A stretch of 64,000 nt of DNA from Corynebacterium atrinae (GCF_030408455.1 NZ_CP046977.1:620001-684000), one strand, 5' to 3'; positions 1-9,002 are shown, counted from the stretch's first letter. Numbers and translations: made by a program. The notes: a model not told the origin generated them from the sequence alone.

Positions 1-1
1 G

Positions 2-478
2 GAGGAACGTCGCCTGTTCTACGTCGGCATTACCCGCGCGCGGGAGCATTTGCACCTGTCCTGGGCGCTGGCGCGGCAAGAAGGCGGCCGCAAATCCCGC
101 AGCCGCACCCGCTTCCTTGACGGAATCGTGCCGGAGCTAGAGATCGAGAAGGTCCCCGCGCGCACCGTTCGCCCCAAGCGCTGCCGGGTGTGCGGACAGC
201 CCCTGGCAACACCCGCGGAGAAGGTGCTGGGCCGACACGAAGGCTGCCCCTCAGGCGCGGACGAAGCCGTCTTTGAGACGCTGCGCGCCTGGCGCTCCGA
301 AGTCGCCCGCGAGAACAACGTCCCCGCCTACCTGATTTTCTCCGATGCCACCCTCATGGCGGTCGCCGAAGCAGCACCGCAGGACGAACCCGAACTGCTC
401 GAGGTCCCCGGCATCGGCCCCGTCAAAGCCGAGCGCTTCGGCGCGGACCTGCTCGCCCTGCTCGATTCCTTCCGCTAG
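2..478 (+). CDS. uvrD2: ATP-dependent DNA helicase UvrD2, C-terminal part (5' end outside window)
   Basis: This is the C-terminal 158 residues of a superfamily 1 DNA helicase that begins before the window. Helicase motif VI (FYVGITRARE) lies at fragment residues 6-15. A putative zinc site follows: CRVC at about 61-64, then HEGC about 15 residues later (CxxC/HxxC). An HRDC domain fills about residues 75-158 and ends in a helix-hairpin-helix-like EVPGIGPVKAERFG. The combination of motif VI, a Cys-rich linker and HRDC is typical of mycobacterial and corynebacterial UvrD2, a 3'-5' helicase of DNA repair. The mycobacterial linker is described as a tetracysteine; here one ligand appears to be His. 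The stop overlaps the end of the convergent neighbour by 4 bp. Confidence 0.92.
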   Translation, partial: EERRLFYVGITRAREHLHLSWALARQEGGRKSRSRTRFLDGIVPELEIEKVPARTVRPKRCRVCGQPLATPAEKVLGRHEGCPSGADEAVFETLRAWRSEVARENNVPAYLIFSDATLMAVAEAAPQDEPELLEVPGIGPVKAERFGADLLALLDSFR

Positions 479-1278
479 AAACAGACCGGGCAGCGGGGGT
501 GGGTGCCCCACACGGCCTCCTCGTCCATCCCATAAGGATCAATAGTGAAGGTCTGGCCAGGTGGCGGGGCCTGCCCGCGCAGCATATCGAGCGTGACCAC
601 CGCCAACCGCACCGCCGTCGCCGCCACCACCACGGGGTCCGGAGCCACCGGCCCACCCGGCAGTTGCGTGACCACGCGGTGCCAAAACTCATCCTGGTCC
701 GTCCGGTGCAGATCGACGCAGAGCGGACACGCCCCGCGGCTTGTTACCCGCACGGGACCTACCACCCCCCGCTTATCGACGATCGCCCCACTCACCCACG
801 TGCGCGCACAGCGCGCTAAGGCGGGCGCCATCACCCGGGCATGCGCCAAGCGATCCACCACGAGGACAGGACCGCTGACGTCGGTCTTTGCCAGGTAAGA
901 AAGTTCCGACTCGCCCCTCACGGGCGTGCGCACCCGCACCCCGGACTCTTCGAGTAGCGAGGAGGTGGTTACCGCCAACGCCCCGCGCCCTAAGAGGACA
1001 ACAGATTCCGCCCGCACCGGGACGAGGATCTCGAAGGCCAACAGATCATCGACGAGGCTGCGGGCGGCGGCCAGCGATAAGCCCAGCGTGCTCAAGTGAT
1101 GAACCACCTGGGCCACCGTGTGCGGTTTGCGAGTCTTTAACAATTCCGACACCACCAGCGGCGCCTGGGCGAGTTCCACCACCCCGGAGCGCGTGGCATC
1201 AAGACCAAACTGAACCGCCCTCTGCCCCCGCAGGAACACATGCGCCCCCGGTGCCAGCCGCACTCGCAGCTCGGACAT
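475..1278 (-). CDS. ThiF/TOMM cyclodehydratase-like protein (leader-peptide-binding type)
   Basis: A 267-residue protein resembling the ThiF-like half of TOMM/bacteriocin cyclodehydratases and mycobacterial Rv3196. A Rossmann-like strand-loop (VVLLGRGALA) lies near residues 93-102. Two CxxC pairs, C184/C187 (ACPLCVDLHRTD) and C263/C266 at the extreme C-terminus, probably hold a structural zinc as in E1-like enzymes. No precursor peptide, YcaO or dehydrogenase gene is near, so a thiazole/oxazole pathway is not supported here; the role is unknown. Its place between uvrD2 and a DUF2342 protein matches the mycobacterial order, which suggests a conserved actinobacterial housekeeping role. It converges on uvrD2 (4 bp overlap) and diverges from the metallopeptidase gene. 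Confidence 0.7.
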   Translation of the reverse strand: MSELRVRLAPGAHVFLRGQRAVQFGLDATRSGVVELAQAPLVVSELLKTRKPHTVAQVVHHLSTLGLSLAAARSLVDDLLAFEILVPVRAESVVLLGRGALAVTTSSLLEESGVRVRTPVRGESELSYLAKTDVSGPVLVVDRLAHARVMAPALARCARTWVSGAIVDKRGVVGPVRVTSRGACPLCVDLHRTDQDEFWHRVVTQLPGGPVAPDPVVVAATAVRLAVVTLDMLRGQAPPPGQTFTIDPYGMDEEAVWGTHPRCPVCF

Positions 1279-1332
1279 GCCGCATCACCCTTCCCCCTCG
1301 CACACATTCGACCACAGATACAATGCGCTGTC

Positions 1333-1860
1333 ATGCCCACTGAGTTCGCTGCGTCCGCCGAGTTCGCCGAGATCGAAGTTATTCGCTCCGCCCGCCGCAC
1401 CCGCACGGTCCAGGCACGTCAGGTGGGGCAGAAGATTATCGTGCGAATCCCCGCCCGCATGAGCGCGGCGGAAGAAAAGAAGGCCGTGGCTAGCATCGTG
1501 GACCGGCTGCGGCACAAGACCACGAGCTCGCACACCTCAGATGAGGACCTGCAGGCACGGGCTGAGGCGCTCAACAATTCCGTGCTGGAGGGTCGGGCGA
1601 CAGTCGGATCGATCCGCTGGGTGGCCAACCAGCAACGGCGTTGGGGATCGTGCACCCCTTCTACCGGGGACATCCGCATCAGCGATCGGCTCAAGGACGT
1701 TCCCAGCTACGTGGTGGATGCGGTCATCGTCCATGAATTAACCCACACCTTCATCCCCGGCCACGGGCCAGAGTTTTGGGTGTGGGCAGACAAAGTGCCC
1801 AAGGCCGAGCGGGCCAAGGGCTACCTTGAGGCGTACCAGCGGTTGACGGGGACCGCTTAA
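1333..1860 (+). CDS. YgjP-type (DUF45/M48-like) zinc metallopeptidase
   Basis: A 175-residue protein with the YgjP/DUF45 signature: RRWGSCTPSTGDIRIS at about 102-117, then the zinc-binding HELTH (H134, E135, H138) and a third histidine at H144 in PGHGPEFW. The family is thought to be soluble zinc peptidases; substrates are unknown. The start chosen is ATG 1333; an upstream in-frame extension to 1240 would run into the divergent gene and lacks family similarity. The stop codon overlaps the end of the convergent DUF2342 gene by 4 bp, so the two transcripts end head-on. Confidence 0.85.
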   Translation: MPTEFAASAEFAEIEVIRSARRTRTVQARQVGQKIIVRIPARMSAAEEKKAVASIVDRLRHKTTSSHTSDEDLQARAEALNNSVLEGRATVGSIRWVANQQRRWGSCTPSTGDIRISDRLKDVPSYVVDAVIVHELTHTFIPGHGPEFWVWADKVPKAERAKGYLEAYQRLTGTA

Positions 1861-3260
1861 GAGTCCTTGCCGTCGGGGTCCTGAGGATCTTGGGGATCGT
1901 CCTTCTCAACTTCCCCGCGGAGCATTTCCTCCAGTTTGGCAAACTCTTCATCAAAGCCATCATCGCCGCCCTCATCGAGCAGGCCATCGATGAACTCGGC
2001 GGAGTTGTCCAGGTGCTCGGCCAGGGGCATGAAGTCCGGATGCTCCCAAATCTTGTCGCGACGTTCCTGGCCCACGGCAACGTCAACGCGGCGCCACAGC
2101 TCCACGGCTTCGGTGATCTTCGGGGCATTGAGCTCGATGCCGACGATCTTGGCGAAGGCCTGCTCCGCCGATCCGCCGGACGCACGGCGGCGTCGCCACG
2201 CTTCCGTCATCGGCACCGTCGCAGGCATCCTCTCCGCCAAGGCATCGGTGACAACGTACTCCACCCAGCCCTCGACCAGTGCCAAAAGCGTCTCCAGGCG
2301 GGAGGCCGCCGCAGCATTGCGGGAAGAGATGCGGGGAGACAAGTCCTTGCCCTGCAGGCGCTGCATGGCGTCGTGGAGGGCAGCCGGATCGCCGGTCTCG
2401 ATGTTGAGCTCGCGGGTCGCCTCCTCAATGTGAGAAGTGTCAATCACCAGCCCCGCCGCGTATTCCTCGACGGAGGCGACGATGCGCTCGACCAACCACG
2501 GCACGTGGCGGTACAGGCGCTGGCGGGCCGATTCCCGAGCCGCGACGTAGACGATGACCTCTTGAGGCTTAATATCCAGGTCCTTGGCCGCGGAGGAAAT
2601 GTTCGCGGGCAGCAGCGCCGTAACGTCCGTCGGGGCGACGGGCAGGCCGAAGTCAGAGCCGGTGAGCGCCTGGGACGCCAAGTCACCGAGGGCATTTCCC
2701 AACTGCATACCGAAGTTCATGCCGGAGAGGGAATTCATCACCTGCAGCATGGGGCCGGCCATCTCGCGGGCCTGCTCCGGCAGGGACTCAATCTGCGCTT
2801 CGTTCATATGCTCGGCGACGGGGGTGACCAGGCGCTTCCACATCGGCAGGGTCTGGGTGAGCCAATCCTCCGCATTCCACGCGAGGACTCGACCGCCCGA
2901 AGCTGGCAAGTCGGTGGAATTATCCAGCCACAGGTCAGCGAGGCGAACAGCCTCCTGCACCGCGTTGGCATCCTGCTCGCGCACCGGCTTCTGCGCGCCA
3001 ATCTGCTGGTTGGCAATGCGCTCAGCGAGCTTGTAGTTCACTGCCTCAGAATTTTCGGGGGAGTTCATCGTGGAACCCATGCCCGAGAGCATCTGTCCGA
3101 ACTGGTTAAGCATGTCGCCTAGACCGCCGGAGCCCTGCCCGCCGGCATCACCGGGGGAGCCGAAGCCAAACGCCTCAAAAGGATTCTGCTCGCGGCGCCG
3201 CTTCTCATCGTCCTCATCGTCAGAATTACCAAAGTTAAAGCCAAATCCGCCTGTATTCAT
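1857..3260 (-). CDS. DUF2342 family putative zinc-dependent metalloprotease
   Basis: A 467-residue soluble protein of the actinobacterial DUF2342/zincin-like family (Rv3195-like). The N-terminus (1-70) is Gly/Asp-rich and disordered; the C-terminal 20 residues are acidic with PQDPQDPD repeats. The central core carries the family region VIVYVAARESARQRLYRHVPWLVERI near residues 236-261. From memory, most relatives read REAAHxRL at this spot, with the His as a presumed metal ligand; here the sequence is RESARQRL, so that ligand may be lost. The later EGWVEYV and DALAERMP segments are kept. A role in proteolysis is inferred from the family only. It diverges from the PDZ-Lon gene with about 80 bp between, as in mycobacteria. 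Confidence 0.8.
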   Translation of the reverse strand: MNTGGFGFNFGNSDDEDDEKRRREQNPFEAFGFGSPGDAGGQGSGGLGDMLNQFGQMLSGMGSTMNSPENSEAVNYKLAERIANQQIGAQKPVREQDANAVQEAVRLADLWLDNSTDLPASGGRVLAWNAEDWLTQTLPMWKRLVTPVAEHMNEAQIESLPEQAREMAGPMLQVMNSLSGMNFGMQLGNALGDLASQALTGSDFGLPVAPTDVTALLPANISSAAKDLDIKPQEVIVYVAARESARQRLYRHVPWLVERIVASVEEYAAGLVIDTSHIEEATRELNIETGDPAALHDAMQRLQGKDLSPRISSRNAAAASRLETLLALVEGWVEYVVTDALAERMPATVPMTEAWRRRRASGGSAEQAFAKIVGIELNAPKITEAVELWRRVDVAVGQERRDKIWEHPDFMPLAEHLDNSAEFIDGLLDEGGDDGFDEEFAKLEEMLRGEVEKDDPQDPQDPDGKDS

Positions 3261-3341
3261 GTCCCCAATCTACCGGCGCCCACCGGAAAACGGCCATGGT
3301 AGTAGAAACGCTGACAGCGAACACAGGTACCCTGGCTCTCC

Positions 3342-4409
3342 GTGAACCGTCCTCGCCGCCGCCTCCACACCCTCGCCTGGGGATCCATTCCGGTGCTCGC
3401 CCTCCTCGCACTGGTCTCTCTGGACCACGTTCCGGGCACCCAGATCTCCCTGACCGTGCCCTATGCGGCGGAAGGTCCGGGACCCATCTTCGACACGCTT
3501 GGCGACGTCGACGGCGTCCCCGTCGTCGAGATCGATGGCTCCGGCGAACCCGTCGACCCAACCTCGGGTCAACTGCAGATGACCACCGTCTCGGTGCGCA
3601 CCAACATGACCCTGGCGCAGGCGATGGGCCGGTGGCTGACCACCGATGACACCCTCGTGCCCATTGAGCAGATCTTCCCGCCCGACCTCACCCAGGAAGA
3701 AGTAGAGCAGTCGAATAAGCAGGCGTTTAGCTCCTCGGAGGCCTCCGCGACGGTAGCCGCCATGAATCACTTGGGCCGACCAGTGCAGGTCGTCGTGGCG
3801 GACACGGTGGAAAATTCCGCGGCCGTGGGAGTGCTCGACAGCGGGGATATCATTACCGGCGTAGACGGCCAGACCGTTGATCAGCCCGGCCAGGTGCAGG
3901 ATAAGGTGCGCGCGAAGAAACCCGGCGACTCGGTAGACCTAGAGTTGTTGCGCGATGGACAGCCGGAGGCGGTCACGGTGACGCTGGGGGAAACCCCCCA
4001 GGACCCGTCCGTGCCAATGCTCGGCATCCTCATGAACTCCGAACCCACCGACGGCATCGATGTCTCCTACAACCTGCAAGACGTCGGCGGTCCCAGCGCC
4101 GGGATGATTTTCTCCCTGGCGGTGATTGACAAACTCTCGCCCGGTGAGCTCAACGGCGGCCGCAACGTCGCCGGTACCGGCACCATCTCCGAAGACGGTA
4201 CGGTCGGGCCGATTGGCGGCATCGTGCACAAGGTGCGAGCCGCCCAGGAGGACGGTGCCGAATTGTTCTTGGCCCCCGCTGCGAACTGCTCAGAAGCGAC
4301 GAGCCGCGACCACGGTGACATGGTGATTGCCAAGGTATCCACCCTCGACGAGGCCATCACCGCGATGACCGATTTCGCCGCCGGCCGCGACGTCGCTACC
4401 TGCTCCTAG
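3342..4409 (+). CDS. YlbL-type PDZ-Lon serine protease, membrane anchored
   Basis: A 355-residue membrane-anchored protease. A basic N-terminus is followed by one hydrophobic segment (about 11-27). A PDZ domain spans about 135-215 (VLDSGDIITGVDGQTV). The C-terminal Lon-protease domain (about 225-345) contains the Ser-Lys dyad: S252 in VGGPSAGM and K297 in GGIVHKVRAA. The active site would face outside the membrane. Family members degrade or trim envelope proteins; Bacillus YlbL is linked to the SOS cell-division inhibitor. The start is GTG 3342; no ATG fits better. It pairs head-to-head with DUF2342 and ends 4 bp inside the lipoprotein gene coming from the other strand. Confidence 0.9.
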   Translation: MNRPRRRLHTLAWGSIPVLALLALVSLDHVPGTQISLTVPYAAEGPGPIFDTLGDVDGVPVVEIDGSGEPVDPTSGQLQMTTVSVRTNMTLAQAMGRWLTTDDTLVPIEQIFPPDLTQEEVEQSNKQAFSSSEASATVAAMNHLGRPVQVVVADTVENSAAVGVLDSGDIITGVDGQTVDQPGQVQDKVRAKKPGDSVDLELLRDGQPEAVTVTLGETPQDPSVPMLGILMNSEPTDGIDVSYNLQDVGGPSAGMIFSLAVIDKLSPGELNGGRNVAGTGTISEDGTVGPIGGIVHKVRAAQEDGAELFLAPAANCSEATSRDHGDMVIAKVSTLDEAITAMTDFAAGRDVATCS

Positions 4410-5068
4410 GAAGCGTCTTCGGTCGGTTCCGTCGGTTCCTTCGGAGCTGAGGAGGTGCGCTCCGCCAGACCCAGCTCGTAGATCTTCTTCTCCGGGTCCT
4501 CCCGGTCAGAAGACACCATCTGCTGCATGACCAGGCCCTTATCATTGTCCACTACCGTGATCACCGCCGTCGTTCCCAACGTCGACCAACCCACGACCCG
4601 AGTGCCGGTATCCTCCACCACCCGCGAGCTCCGCAGTTCGGTCAGCAGCTGTGTCGTCGACGCCGCCTTCGACTGCGAATCAAAGAATTGAAACTGGCCG
4701 ACCTCCGTGCCCGAGCACTCGTAGGCGTCATTGATCCCGCTCGGATTACACGAGTCAAAATGCTCAAACAGTGAGGCCGGCGCCAGCGAGCCAAAGAGTT
4801 TCTGGGCTTCCGCCACGTCCTTGGGCAGCCCGTTCTTCTTCGAAGAACTCGCCGTCGTGCTTGCCGACGCCGTCGTATCCTCTACCTCTGCCGAGGTGGT
4901 CGTCGTCTCAGCGGACTGCTGCGACTGCGACGTTGTCGCCGAGGCCGTCTCCGAGGGAGCGGGCGTGGGATCGCCCTCTTCATTGTTATTGCCACACGCG
5001 ACTAACCCCGCACTCAACGCAACGCAAGCGGCGAGAACAGAAAGGCGGGCAGTGGGGAAGTGGCGCAC
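4406..5068 (-). CDS. Secreted lipoprotein, function unknown
   Basis: A 220-residue lipoprotein precursor. The N-terminus has a basic start, a hydrophobic core and a lipobox ending LVAC (Cys at about 25) followed by GNN, so the mature protein should be lipid-anchored outside the membrane. Residues 30-80 are a Ser/Thr/Glu-rich linker; a compact domain of about 130 residues follows (LPKDVAEAQKLFGSLAP... to GLAE) with two cysteines (SCNP, ECSG) that could form a disulphide. The last 20 residues are Pro/Glu/Thr-rich. I do not recognise the domain. The stop overlaps the PDZ-Lon gene end by 4 bp. Confidence 0.8.
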   Translation of the reverse strand: MRHFPTARLSVLAACVALSAGLVACGNNNEEGDPTPAPSETASATTSQSQQSAETTTTSAEVEDTTASASTTASSSKKNGLPKDVAEAQKLFGSLAPASLFEHFDSCNPSGINDAYECSGTEVGQFQFFDSQSKAASTTQLLTELRSSRVVEDTGTRVVGWSTLGTTAVITVVDNDKGLVMQQMVSSDREDPEKKIYELGLAERTSSAPKEPTEPTEDAS

Positions 5069-5113
5069 GACGGGGATACTCCTCAGGGCTGATCGAGAGA
5101 CGTCCCGGCCAGT

Positions 5114-5653
5114 CTAGTCGACCTCTTCCATGTCCTGTTCCAAGCCATATCGCAGGGCCATGAGTACACCCGGTGCCACACCTGGGCCACCACGCAAATT
5201 TATTCGGTCTTCCGCGAAGGGATCCCCCTCGGCGAGTTCCTCTTCAGTGGGGCGCATTTGGAGCAGTGTCAGCTCCACGCCTTCAGCCCGCAGCACCCCG
5301 GAGTAAAGCCGGGCGGGGCGGGGAGCGGCGTCGGCTGCCTCGTCGGCGTCCGCAGTATCGCGGAACGAGATCTCCTGGGCCAAGATAACCCCCTCCACCT
5401 CCACTGGCCAGGCCAACCGCGAGAGGTAGTCGCCCAATTCGTCGGAGCCGGGGAGGATATGTGAGGGCAAGTCCTGGACCACCAGGGTCAGCGGAGAGGC
5501 CTCGTCCGGGTCTGCCAGCTGATCGGCTAAGAGCTCGGTTGGGACCAGCGCGAACAGCGTTGGCGGGGCATCCCACCCTTCGGCATGCACGAAATCGACG
5601 GCCTCAAGCATTGCCGCATTGAGGGCCGGAGTGGCGGAATCGGGTGCACTCAT
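5114..5653 (-). CDS. PPA1309 family protein
   Basis: A 179-residue acidic cytoplasmic protein without signal or membrane segments, matching the actinobacterial PPA1309 family: an N-terminal ALNAAMLEAVDFVHAEGWDAPPTLFALV, a middle WPVEVEGVILAQEISF and a C-terminal end LRGGPGVAPGVLMALRYG. Biochemical function is unknown. It is almost always found next to the UPF0182 membrane protein gene, here divergent and 88 bp away, which suggests a shared role or shared regulation. The start is ATG 5653. Confidence 0.8.
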   Translation of the reverse strand: MSAPDSATPALNAAMLEAVDFVHAEGWDAPPTLFALVPTELLADQLADPDEASPLTLVVQDLPSHILPGSDELGDYLSRLAWPVEVEGVILAQEISFRDTADADEAADAAPRPARLYSGVLRAEGVELTLLQMRPTEEELAEGDPFAEDRINLRGGPGVAPGVLMALRYGLEQDMEEVD

Positions 5654-5741
5654 CGTTCATCCTTTTAGTCACGAAGGGGGGAATTTCTCTAGGCTAGGAC
5701 AGTACACCTGCAGGTTTTATTAACAATTTAGGAGTAAGGAC

Positions 5742-8732
5742 TTGGCCACCGGCCTTTCACAACCCTCCCCGTCCCTGAGCCGACCGCCAAAGGCGTTGAC
5801 GTGGACCATCGGCATCGTTGGTCTCTTGTTCGTCCTGGCTCCGATGGCAGTCGGCTTCTATACCGACTGGCTTTGGTTCGGCGAAGTCGATTTCCGAGGG
5901 GTGTTCACCAAGGTCATCGTGGTGCGCATCATCCTCTTCTTCGTGTTCGCCCTCATCGCCGGCTTTATCACTTGGCTGACAGGCTACTTCACCTGGCGTA
6001 ATCGTCCGGACAGTCTCGAGCACATGGACCTCAACTCACCGGTCCACCAATACCGGCGCGCCCTGGACAAGTCGGTTCGTGCGCTGCTAATCGGCATCCC
6101 GGTCGTCGTCGCTCTGTTGGCCGGATTCATCGGCCAAGGTTCCTGGCGCACAGTGATGATGTTCCTCAACGGTGAGTCATTTGGCGTCGACGATCCGCAG
6201 TTCGGACTCGATCTTGGCTTCTACGCCTTCTCGCTGCCGGCGCTTCGCCTCATCGTGGAAACGCTATCCATGCTTGTTGTCGTTGCCTTCCTCGTCGCCC
6301 TCATCGGGCACTACCTGTTGGGAAGCATCAAGATCGGCAACCAGGCCATGGGTGTCAAGGGCAATGTGGCCCGCCCCGCCCTTGTGCAACTGTCCGTCAC
6401 CGCGGGCATCTGGATGCTGCTGCAGGTCGTTTCCTACTGGCTCGACCGTTACGACCTCCTCTTCCTCCGCCAGGACACCTTCACTGGCGCAGGCTACACG
6501 GACATTCACGCCGTCCTGCCCGCCAAGATCATCCTCATGATCATCGCGGTGTTCGTCGCGCTCGCATTCTTCTCCGCCATCGTGCTCAAGGATCTGCGCA
6601 TCCCGGCTCTTGCCGTCGTGCTCATGCTCCTGTCCTCCTTCGCCATCGGCTTCGCATGGCCGCAGCTGATGGAGCGCTTCTCCGTTCTGCCGAACCGTGC
6701 CGCCAAGGAAGCGGAGTACATCTCCCGCAACATCGAGGCGACCCGCCAGGCCTACGGCCTCACCGATGACGACGTGACCTACCTGGAGAACTGGGGATCC
6801 ACCGAGGTCAGCGACGAAGCTGTCGCTGCTGACGTGGCCACGATCTCAAACATTCGACTCCTCGATCCGGAGATCCTGTCGCCGACGTTCACCCAGATGG
6901 AGCAGCTGCGTAACTTCTACGGCTTCCCGGATCACCTCTCGGTGGACCGCTACGAGGTCGACGGTGAAATGCGTGACTTCGTCGTCGCTGCCCGCGAGCT
7001 CAACCCGAACTCGCTGCGCGAAAACCAGCAGGACTGGATCAACCGCCACACCGTCTACACCCACGGCAACGGCTTTATCGCCGCGCAGGCCAACACTGTC
7101 GACGAGGCCGCCCGTGACGCCGGCTCCACCCGTGGTGGCTTCCCTGTGTTCACCGTCTCCGACCTCCAGACCAACGCCGCCCGCGAAGAAGCGGAAAGCG
7201 CCGAGGAGCTGGGCATCAAGGTTGACCAGCCGCGCATCTACTTCGGTCCCGTCATTGCTTCCGGCACCGGCAACGCCGACTACGCCATCGTTGGCGACAG
7301 CGGTCAAGGGGCCGTGGAGTACGACACCGACACCAGCACCTTCACCTACGACGGTTCCGGCGGCGTCGGTATCGGCAACCTGTTCAATCGCACCGCCTTC
7401 GCGCTGCGCTACCAGGAGATGAACTTCCTCCTCTCGGACCGAGTCAGCGGCGACTCGAAGGTGATCTTCGAGCGCGACCCGCGCTCTCGTGTGGAAAAGG
7501 TCGCCCCGTGGCTGACCACCGATTCCAAGACCTACCCCGCGGTGATTGATGGCCGCGTGAAGTGGATCGTCGACGGCTACACCACGCTCAGCGGCCTGCC
7601 GTACTCTCAGCAGACCTCCCTGACGGAGACCACCACCGACGCGCTCAACCCGCAGGGCACCAACCAGCGTTTGATCTCTGACAACGTTGGCTACATCCGC
7701 AACTCCGTCAAGGCGACGGTCGATGCCTATGACGGCACCGTCGAGCTCTACGAGTTCGACACCGAAGACCCCGTCCTCAAGGCCTGGCAGGGGATCTTCC
7801 CGGACACCGTCAAGCCCGAAAGTGAGATCACCCCGGAGCTCCGTGAGCACCTGCGCTACCCGGAGGACCTGTTCAAGGTGCAGCGAGAACTACTCGCCCG
7901 CTACCACGTCGACGATCCCGGAGTCTTCTTCACCAACGACGCCTTCTGGTCCGTACCGGAAGACCCGACCGCTGCCGAAAACAGCCGGGCTCTTAACCAG
8001 CCGCCGTACTACGTCGTCGCTGCTGATCCGGACACCCAAAAGTCCAGCTTCCAGCTCATCACGCCCTTCCGTGGCCTTAACCGCCAGTTCCTGGCCGCGC
8101 ACATGGCTGTGAGCTCCGATCCGGAGACCTACGGTCGCATCACCGTCCGCGTGCTGCCGACCAACACTCAGAAGCAGGGCCCCAAGCAGGCCCAGGATGC
8201 CCTGGAATCCTCCGACCAGGTCGCACGTGACCGCGCCCTGTGGCAGGACACCAACGACCTGCACTTCGGTAACCTGCTGACCTTGCCGGTGGGTGGCGGC
8301 GAGATCCTCTACGCGGAGCCGATCTACTCGCAGCGTAAGGATCAAGAGTCCGCCTTCCCGAAGCTCCTGCGCATGCTCGTCTCCTACAAGGGCCGCGTAG
8401 GATACGCGCCGACCATCGCCGAGGCACTGTCTCAGGTGGGCATCGATCCGAGTGCCGCTCAGGACATTGAAGTTGTCGACGGCGGTGACTCCGGCAGCAC
8501 TCCGACCCCACCGACCACGGAGGAGGGCTCCACGCCTGACAGCACGCCAACGACGACTCCGACCCCGCCAGCCAGCGGAACGGGTGCCGAGGGTGAAGCA
8601 ATCGCCAGGATCAACCAGGCCCTGAGCGACGTCGAAAAGGCCCGCACCGGATCTCACGAGGAATACGGTCGAGCTCTAGATAAGTTGGACGAAGCAGTGA
8701 AGAACTACCAGTCCCTCACCGGCGGCCAATAA
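5742..8732 (+). CDS. UPF0182 family large membrane protein
   Basis: A 996-residue protein of the UPF0182 family (Rv3193c-like). About seven hydrophobic segments crowd the first 310 residues, including the hallmark ALTWTIGIVGLLFVLAP and TDWLWFGEV. A large extracytoplasmic domain follows, with the family's VLPNRAAKEAEYISRNIEATRQAYGL and later RLISDNVGYIRNSVKATVDAYDGTV. Near the C-terminus a Thr/Pro/Ser-rich linker (about 910-945) leads into a short helical tail. The function is unknown. The start is TTG 5742, preceded by AGGAG with good spacing; no ATG or GTG is nearer. The initiator tRNA gene lies 118 bp downstream. Confidence 0.92.
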   Translation: MATGLSQPSPSLSRPPKALTWTIGIVGLLFVLAPMAVGFYTDWLWFGEVDFRGVFTKVIVVRIILFFVFALIAGFITWLTGYFTWRNRPDSLEHMDLNSPVHQYRRALDKSVRALLIGIPVVVALLAGFIGQGSWRTVMMFLNGESFGVDDPQFGLDLGFYAFSLPALRLIVETLSMLVVVAFLVALIGHYLLGSIKIGNQAMGVKGNVARPALVQLSVTAGIWMLLQVVSYWLDRYDLLFLRQDTFTGAGYTDIHAVLPAKIILMIIAVFVALAFFSAIVLKDLRIPALAVVLMLLSSFAIGFAWPQLMERFSVLPNRAAKEAEYISRNIEATRQAYGLTDDDVTYLENWGSTEVSDEAVAADVATISNIRLLDPEILSPTFTQMEQLRNFYGFPDHLSVDRYEVDGEMRDFVVAARELNPNSLRENQQDWINRHTVYTHGNGFIAAQANTVDEAARDAGSTRGGFPVFTVSDLQTNAAREEAESAEELGIKVDQPRIYFGPVIASGTGNADYAIVGDSGQGAVEYDTDTSTFTYDGSGGVGIGNLFNRTAFALRYQEMNFLLSDRVSGDSKVIFERDPRSRVEKVAPWLTTDSKTYPAVIDGRVKWIVDGYTTLSGLPYSQQTSLTETTTDALNPQGTNQRLISDNVGYIRNSVKATVDAYDGTVELYEFDTEDPVLKAWQGIFPDTVKPESEITPELREHLRYPEDLFKVQRELLARYHVDDPGVFFTNDAFWSVPEDPTAAENSRALNQPPYYVVAADPDTQKSSFQLITPFRGLNRQFLAAHMAVSSDPETYGRITVRVLPTNTQKQGPKQAQDALESSDQVARDRALWQDTNDLHFGNLLTLPVGGGEILYAEPIYSQRKDQESAFPKLLRMLVSYKGRVGYAPTIAEALSQVGIDPSAAQDIEVVDGGDSGSTPTPPTTEEGSTPDSTPTTTPTPPASGTGAEGEAIARINQALSDVEKARTGSHEEYGRALDKLDEAVKNYQSLTGGQ

Positions 8733-8751
8733 TCGCCAGTGACCTTGCGAT

Positions 8752-8780
8752 TTGGGTTCCCCCCTGCGTCTGGGTATAGT
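8752..8780 (+). promoter_or_regulatory. Probable promoter of initiator tRNA
   Basis: TTGGGT at 8752-8757 and TATAGT at 8775-8780 are separated by 17 bp and lie about 70 bp before the tRNA gene. This fits a vegetative sigma-70-like promoter. Assignment is by motif only. Confidence 0.5.
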
Positions 8781-8850
8781 TTCATCTTGTCGCCGAGACA
8801 GCCTGTTAAAACAGAGAAGTCACGGCGAGGTGAAATTGAATATCACCCGA

Positions 8851-8927
8851 CGCGGGGTGGAGCAGCTCGGTAGCTCGCTGGGCTCATAACCCAGAGGTCG
8901 TAGGTTCGAATCCTGCCCCCGCTACCA
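8851..8927 (+). tRNA. Initiator tRNA-fMet (CAU)
   Basis: A 77-nt cloverleaf with anticodon CAU. Initiator features are present: position 1 (C) does not pair with position 72 (T), and the anticodon stem carries the three G:C pairs (GGG/CCC) that favour P-site binding. The T-arm GGTTCGAATCC is intact and the 3' CCA is encoded. The sequence is close to the mycobacterial initiator tRNA. Confidence 0.96.
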
Positions 8928-8934
8928 ATTCACC

Positions 8935-8968
8935 AGAAACCCTCTCAACTTCGGTTGAGAGGGTTTCT
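8935..8968 (+). terminator. Terminator after tRNA-fMet
   Basis: A perfect 15-bp stem (AGAAACCCTCTCAAC and its complement) closes a TTCG tetraloop 7 nt after the tRNA. The 3' arm ends in GGGTTTCT, giving a short T tract. Confidence 0.85.
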
Positions 8969-9002
8969 GCGTTGTCGGCCCCGGGCGATGTCGCAAGGGG
9001 CA

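Noticed and set aside
1890..3122. Plus-strand open frame of 410 codons opposite the DUF2342 gene
   Set aside because: Antisense shadow; no recognisable domain, while the minus strand encodes a known family.
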